DNA of 47,129 nt from Porogramme epimiltina (lineage: Eukaryota > Basidiomycota > Agaricomycetes > Polyporales > Polyporaceae): positions 1 to 47,129 of the forward strand of contig FTLJ01000813.1 of the NCBI GenBank assembly GCA_900155495.1. Direction: 5' to 3'. The position numbers were made by a program, and so were the translations under genes. Below, piece after piece: positions 43,994 through 47,129 of the stretch (position 1 is the stretch's first letter; every line of letters begins with the position of its first letter). Below the pieces are notes generated by a model that worked only from the letters and a program-made list of their open reading frames with translations, did no database searches and was not told the DNA's origin.

Positions 43994-45749
43994 ACGTTCG
44001 AGAGTCGGTTTGCGCGCGTCTGTAGATGGTGATGAACTCAAAGTTTATTAAACGGAGGTCCGTGCGCGCGGGCCGGAGTACAGCGTCACCTGCGCAGACA
44101 ATCGGTCGTCGTGGAGCGCACGGCCTGAACCTATCCGTTCCTGCGACCCAGAGAATACCTTGCCACGAACATTTCGCGCGAGGATTGTTTGGTATTTGTC
44201 AAAGGGGCAGGGTCATTTTGAAGAGAATCTTGCGCGCACTTGAACACATCTCGCGCATACAGCAGCAGAGAAGCTCCCGCATGCGCTTCGTCCACGTGCC
44301 CGAGGGGCAGGCCATCTTGGGACATCTTGCACGTGGACTGTGCACGCCGCCTCACGCACCCCTATACATATCTGCGCGTGCGGCTAGGACGTCTTCGGAC
44401 ACCACTCACATAGGTAGTTGGCCCTTGCGCGCCCTGTCCGTTCGCGAGGTTAGAAGATATTGTGTGATAAAATCCCTAAGCGGCGTAGCTTGAAATCCGT
44501 TTGAGGTCCGGGTACCAGAGGGACTGGGGCGCGCGCCTGAGCCATCGTCGCGCACCTCCTTTCCCGTCCATCCGCACTGCCTAGCGACGCCACTCGGGCT
44601 CGCGGTACTACAGTAGGTCATACAATCCACTGCAGTCGAGCGGTGGACGTCATCGCTCACAGCGCGTTAAACAGGAATGTGCGCCCGACGCGCGTTTAGG
44701 GGCTTGCACCTGACGGGTCTTTTCGTCGACCTCGTCGACGACATCATAGCATCCTTAGGCCTTGGCGTACGGGTTACGGAGCGTAGTCTGGTTGATTTCT
44801 TTCCGTGCCTGCATCCGCGACGATTAGTCTCGGTGACGTGAAGATACAAATCTGGCTCACGACTATTTAAGGTATGCACACGCCCACGTGAAGGAACAAT
44901 GCTCCAACAGGCTTATGTTAGGATGGATACTTGGCTTGAGCGGCAAAGGTAGGTAGCACAGGGTCAAAGACGCGCCCATTAAACGCCCTTCCGGTTTGAA
45001 TGGATTCGTGGCTGTTAGTGGGGGCCACAGGAAGAAACGAATATAAAGGTGCCAGGTCCCAGCAGGCTATAGCACGAAGCGTTGACGGCGGCGGGTGGTC
45101 ACGATAACGTCACAGTAGGAGAAGCTCTGATCCAGCTTATGTTCTTTGCAGTCAGGTCAACAGTGGTCAGTCTCGGCAATATAGAGAGATAGGTAGGGTC
45201 AAGCCGGCGTAGCTCGAGTTGGCATAAAACCTATCCTGCTGCCACTGCAGGCTAAGATATTGAACAACGAGGCTATAGTAGCGGGGGAGGAGCGGGGAGG
45301 GAGGGATAGTCGTAACATTGGGAAGATTGAGGGCTGACCTATTATGAGGGCACGGGTAGCAGTGACTGGATGGGGCTGCGTGCGACCAGACAGGATGGGT
45401 TGTATGGTGACAGGCCTAGCGGTAACAGTTGAAGAATCCGGGGCCCTTTGGGGAGGGGTGCGTTGTAAAAGTGGTTTCGGGAGTGGAGAGAGCCAGAAAA
45501 GACGAGAGAGACGAGAGGCCGGTGGACCGTGAGAGTGGGGAGTTTGGGCTGCGAAAAGGGTGGGGTTCGGACAGAGGGTTGAGGATGGGCTAGGGGTGAA
45601 TAGGGGGAGGATAAGGTTTGATTGGAGACTTATAAACGATTTGTCCAGTTCAGGTAATTGCCATATTAGAAAATAGCACGTGAGATGGAGTGGCGGAGTG
45701 TGAACCAGGGCGGGTGGAGTTGGAGAACCCTGTGCGTAGTGTACTAGTA
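43994..45749. other. Spacer with scattered coding-like minus-strand pieces
   Basis: On the minus strand, 44660-44406 contains FITQYLLTSRTDRARKGQLP. After a possible GTGAGT..ACAG intron (about 44413-44330) follows KMACPSGTWTKRMRELLCCC. Farther up, about 44830-44690 reads ARKEINQTTLRNPYAKA and DVVDEVDEKTRQVQAPKR in two frames. These could be upstream exons of the gene at 43620-43993, but no complete model was reached. From about 44900 to 45749 only G/A-rich non-coding DNA is seen, including GGGAGGAGCGGGGAGGGAGG near 45285. Confidence 0.35.
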
Positions 45750-46052
45750 ACGAGTGTATTTGCCCGTGGCTTTGCCACGATGTGGGCCTTCGGCCCTCTA
45801 GTCGCTACGTGTACATCATGCATGGGCTTTCAGCCCTCTAATCACAACGTGGTGTTTTATTGAGTTTTGTTCATTATTAATTTATCTCAGCCACGCTCCC
45901 AATGTAAGTATCACACCATTATTTAGGGTCTCCCGTGGCCGCGTCTCCTCGCTGGCCGGTTTTTTCTAATAGGGTGGAGCCTCAGTTACATATGAGTTTA
46001 TACTGACCCTGTAATAAGGATCCACCTTACAGACTGTATAATAAAATTTGAA
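45750..46052. repeat. Hairpin-bearing dispersed repeat, copy 1
   Basis: The copy runs from ACGAGTGTATTTGCCCG to AATAAAATTTGAA and matches 46357-46666 in direct orientation with many substitutions. Its left end holds three consecutive self-complementary words: CGTGGCTTTGCCACG, GGGCCTTCGGCCC and GGGCTTTCAGCCC. Its right end has an AATAAA-like signal, suggesting a transcribed or retroposed unit. No coding capacity is visible. Confidence 0.8.
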
Positions 46053-46356
46053 GATCCTGCTCCCGTGATCCCGTTGAACCTCTGCACACCCTGAGATATT
46101 CTATGTTCCATTGGAGTCGCAAATGCTGTCGCTGCGCGAAGGGCAGTCAAGTCGGCGCCGGGCTGTCGCTTCGCGAAAAAAGGACCGGACCCAGGCTGCG
46201 CCCTCGTTCCTCGGGCGCTCTTTTGGGGGCCCTCGTTCCTCGGGCCAGGCAGGCCACGTGGGTTGGCCACATGGCAGCCATGTTTTTTCGCTTACGTCGC
46301 TTACCACTACCACGTAGACGCCCCTTAGACGCCCCTTCCTCCCGTTATTCTTAGAT
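46053..46356. other. GC-rich segment between the two repeat copies
   Basis: This 304-bp segment contains a duplicated word CCCTCGTTCCTCGGGC (about 46201-46240) and a tandem TAGACGCCCCT (about 46316-46338). No primer-binding site starting TGG follows the left copy and no purine tract precedes the right copy, so an LTR-element interior is not supported. Confidence 0.5.
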
Positions 46357-46666
46357 ACGAGTGTATTTGCCCGTGGCTTTGCCACGATGTGGACCTTTGG
46401 CCCTCTAGTCACTATGTATACATGGGCTTTTAGCCCTCTACTAATCGCAACATGGTGCTTTCTTGAGGTTTGTTCATTATTAATTTATCTAGGGCAGACT
46501 CCTGAAGTAAGCATCACACCATGATTATTTAAGGTCTCCCATGGGCCATGGCCAAGTTTCTTCGCTGGCCCATTTTTTTCTAATAGGATGCGGCTTCAGT
46601 TACATATAAGTTCATACCAACCCTGTAATGAGGATCCACCTTCCAGACTGTATAACAAAATTTGAA
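46357..46666. repeat. Hairpin-bearing dispersed repeat, copy 2
   Basis: This is a diverged direct copy of 45750-46052, with a period of 607 bp between starts. Shared anchors include ACGAGTGTATTTGCCCGTGG, GTTCATTATTAATTTATCT, GGATCCACCTT and CAAAATTTGAA. Many differences change CG in copy 1 to TG or CA here, for example in the second hairpin (CTTCGG to CTTTGG). Confidence 0.8.
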
Positions 46667-46860
46667 ACCAGTGAACTTACTAATAGTGTTCACTACGGGT
46701 GAACCCGCGGGTGCATCAGTACTTTCCCGAAACCCTTATCGTCTTATCGCTCTTATTTCTATCAGCTAAGACGAGTAAGGTGCGTAAGGCCGATAAGCTC
46801 TATAAGCTCCATAAGTTGAACTTGTCCAAAAGTAGAATAAGTAGCATAAGTAAAGCTGCC
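46667..46860. mobile_element. Motif cluster resembling a DNA-transposon end
   Basis: Directly after repeat copy 2 come GTGAAC (46671) and GTTCAC (46688) in inverted order, then GGGTGAACCCGCGGGTGCAT. A run of CTTAT-type words at about 9-10 bp spacing (46734-46756) is followed by reverse-complement ATAAG words (46792-46854: GATAAGCTC, TATAAGCTC, CATAAGTTG, AATAAGTAG, CATAAGTAA). Such dense subterminal motif arrays are typical of transposase-binding ends of large DNA transposons. No transposase is present in the window. Confidence 0.35.
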
Positions 46861-46994
46861 ATTTTGCTCCCACTGCCTCGGGAGGGCGTGCCTCCCTTGT
46901 TATGTCCCATAGAAATTGAGATTGGGGCTATATGCTACTGCTCAATAGATTTTTAGGTGTTTTCATAGAGAAAAATTAAGAGACGAACCTGGGA

Positions 46995-47129
46995 TCATCG
47001 AGCTCGAGGCCCTCCGAGTCCCAGTTCTGCTCCTGAACTAAATGCATATTTCAAGGCCGCGTTGAGCGTGTAATGAGCGCTGACATCTATAGAAGCGGCA
47101 GCGGAGAGTCGGAATACCTGTAGGTAGAC
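46995..47129 (-). CDS. Possible partial exon at right edge
   Basis: A minus-strand frame is open from the window edge: VYLQVFRLSAAASIDVSAHY, then TLNAALKYAFSSGAELGLGG, ending PRAR at a TGA. A CAG just inside the edge could be an acceptor. In another frame the same DNA gives MHLVQEQNWDSEGLELDDP before a possible GTTCGT donor. One of these may be a real exon of a gene extending right; the family is not recognised. Confidence 0.2.
   Translation of the reverse strand, partial: VYLQVFRLSAAASIDVSAHYTLNAALKYAFSSGAELGLGGPRAR

Noticed and set aside
45750..46666. LTR retrotransposon or TRIM interpretation of the two repeats
   Set aside because: No TG..CA termini, no tRNA primer-binding site after the left copy, no polypurine tract before the right copy in either orientation, and no clear target-site duplication.
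46970..47010. tRNA-like B-box word (AGGTTCGTCTC on the minus strand)
   Set aside because: No A box, acceptor stem or anticodon arm could be placed around it.

Overview
This 47 kb window looks like nuclear DNA of a filamentous basidiomycete, most likely an Agaricomycete. The coding DNA is GC-rich with strongly G/C-ending codons. Genes are broken by many short GT-AG introns, mostly about 45-80 nt. Several predicted proteins are of types common in mushroom-forming fungi: F-box/LRR-like proteins, a small Cys-rich MCEIE-type protein, and low-complexity Ser/Pro-rich proteins. All exon structures were assembled by hand from splice signals, reading phase and family knowledge; nothing was aligned to a database.

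Left part (1-14.2 kb): the 3' end of a SulP-type sulfate permease (STAS domain); a three-exon Ser/Pro-rich protein on the minus strand; a mitochondrial LYR-type protein on the minus strand whose two coding exons are separated by an unusually long intron of about 1.08 kb; an acidic protein with a TATA box on the plus strand; and a large low-complexity protein on the minus strand. Wide GC-rich spacers separate them.

Middle (16-30.4 kb): two related F-box proteins flank, in the same orientation, the DNA helicase CHL1/DDX11 (17 exons, minus strand). Next come a peroxisomal adenine-nucleotide carrier (Ant1/PMP34 type) and, divergently, a 3-hydroxyacyl-CoA dehydrogenase with a 7-nt microexon. That pair suggests a link to fatty-acid catabolism. 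After a gene-poor 2.3 kb spacer lies an 88-residue Cys-rich protein.

Right part (31.5-47.1 kb): geranylgeranyl diphosphate synthase is divergent from a complete GCN1 gene (about 9.2 kb), which encodes the HEAT-repeat activator of the eIF2-alpha kinase Gcn2. Beyond GCN1 the DNA becomes hard to read: coding-like minus-strand patches with in-frame stops, one plausible small gene, then repeats. The repeats are two diverged direct copies of a roughly 305-bp hairpin-bearing element with a CpG-decay pattern, followed by a cluster of ATAAG-type motifs resembling DNA-transposon subterminal sequence.

No tRNA, rRNA, CRISPR array or complete autonomous transposon was recognised. No clearly new multi-gene system is evident. 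The best leads are the long LYR intron, the hairpin repeat pair and the unresolved 42.6-44.7 kb segment.
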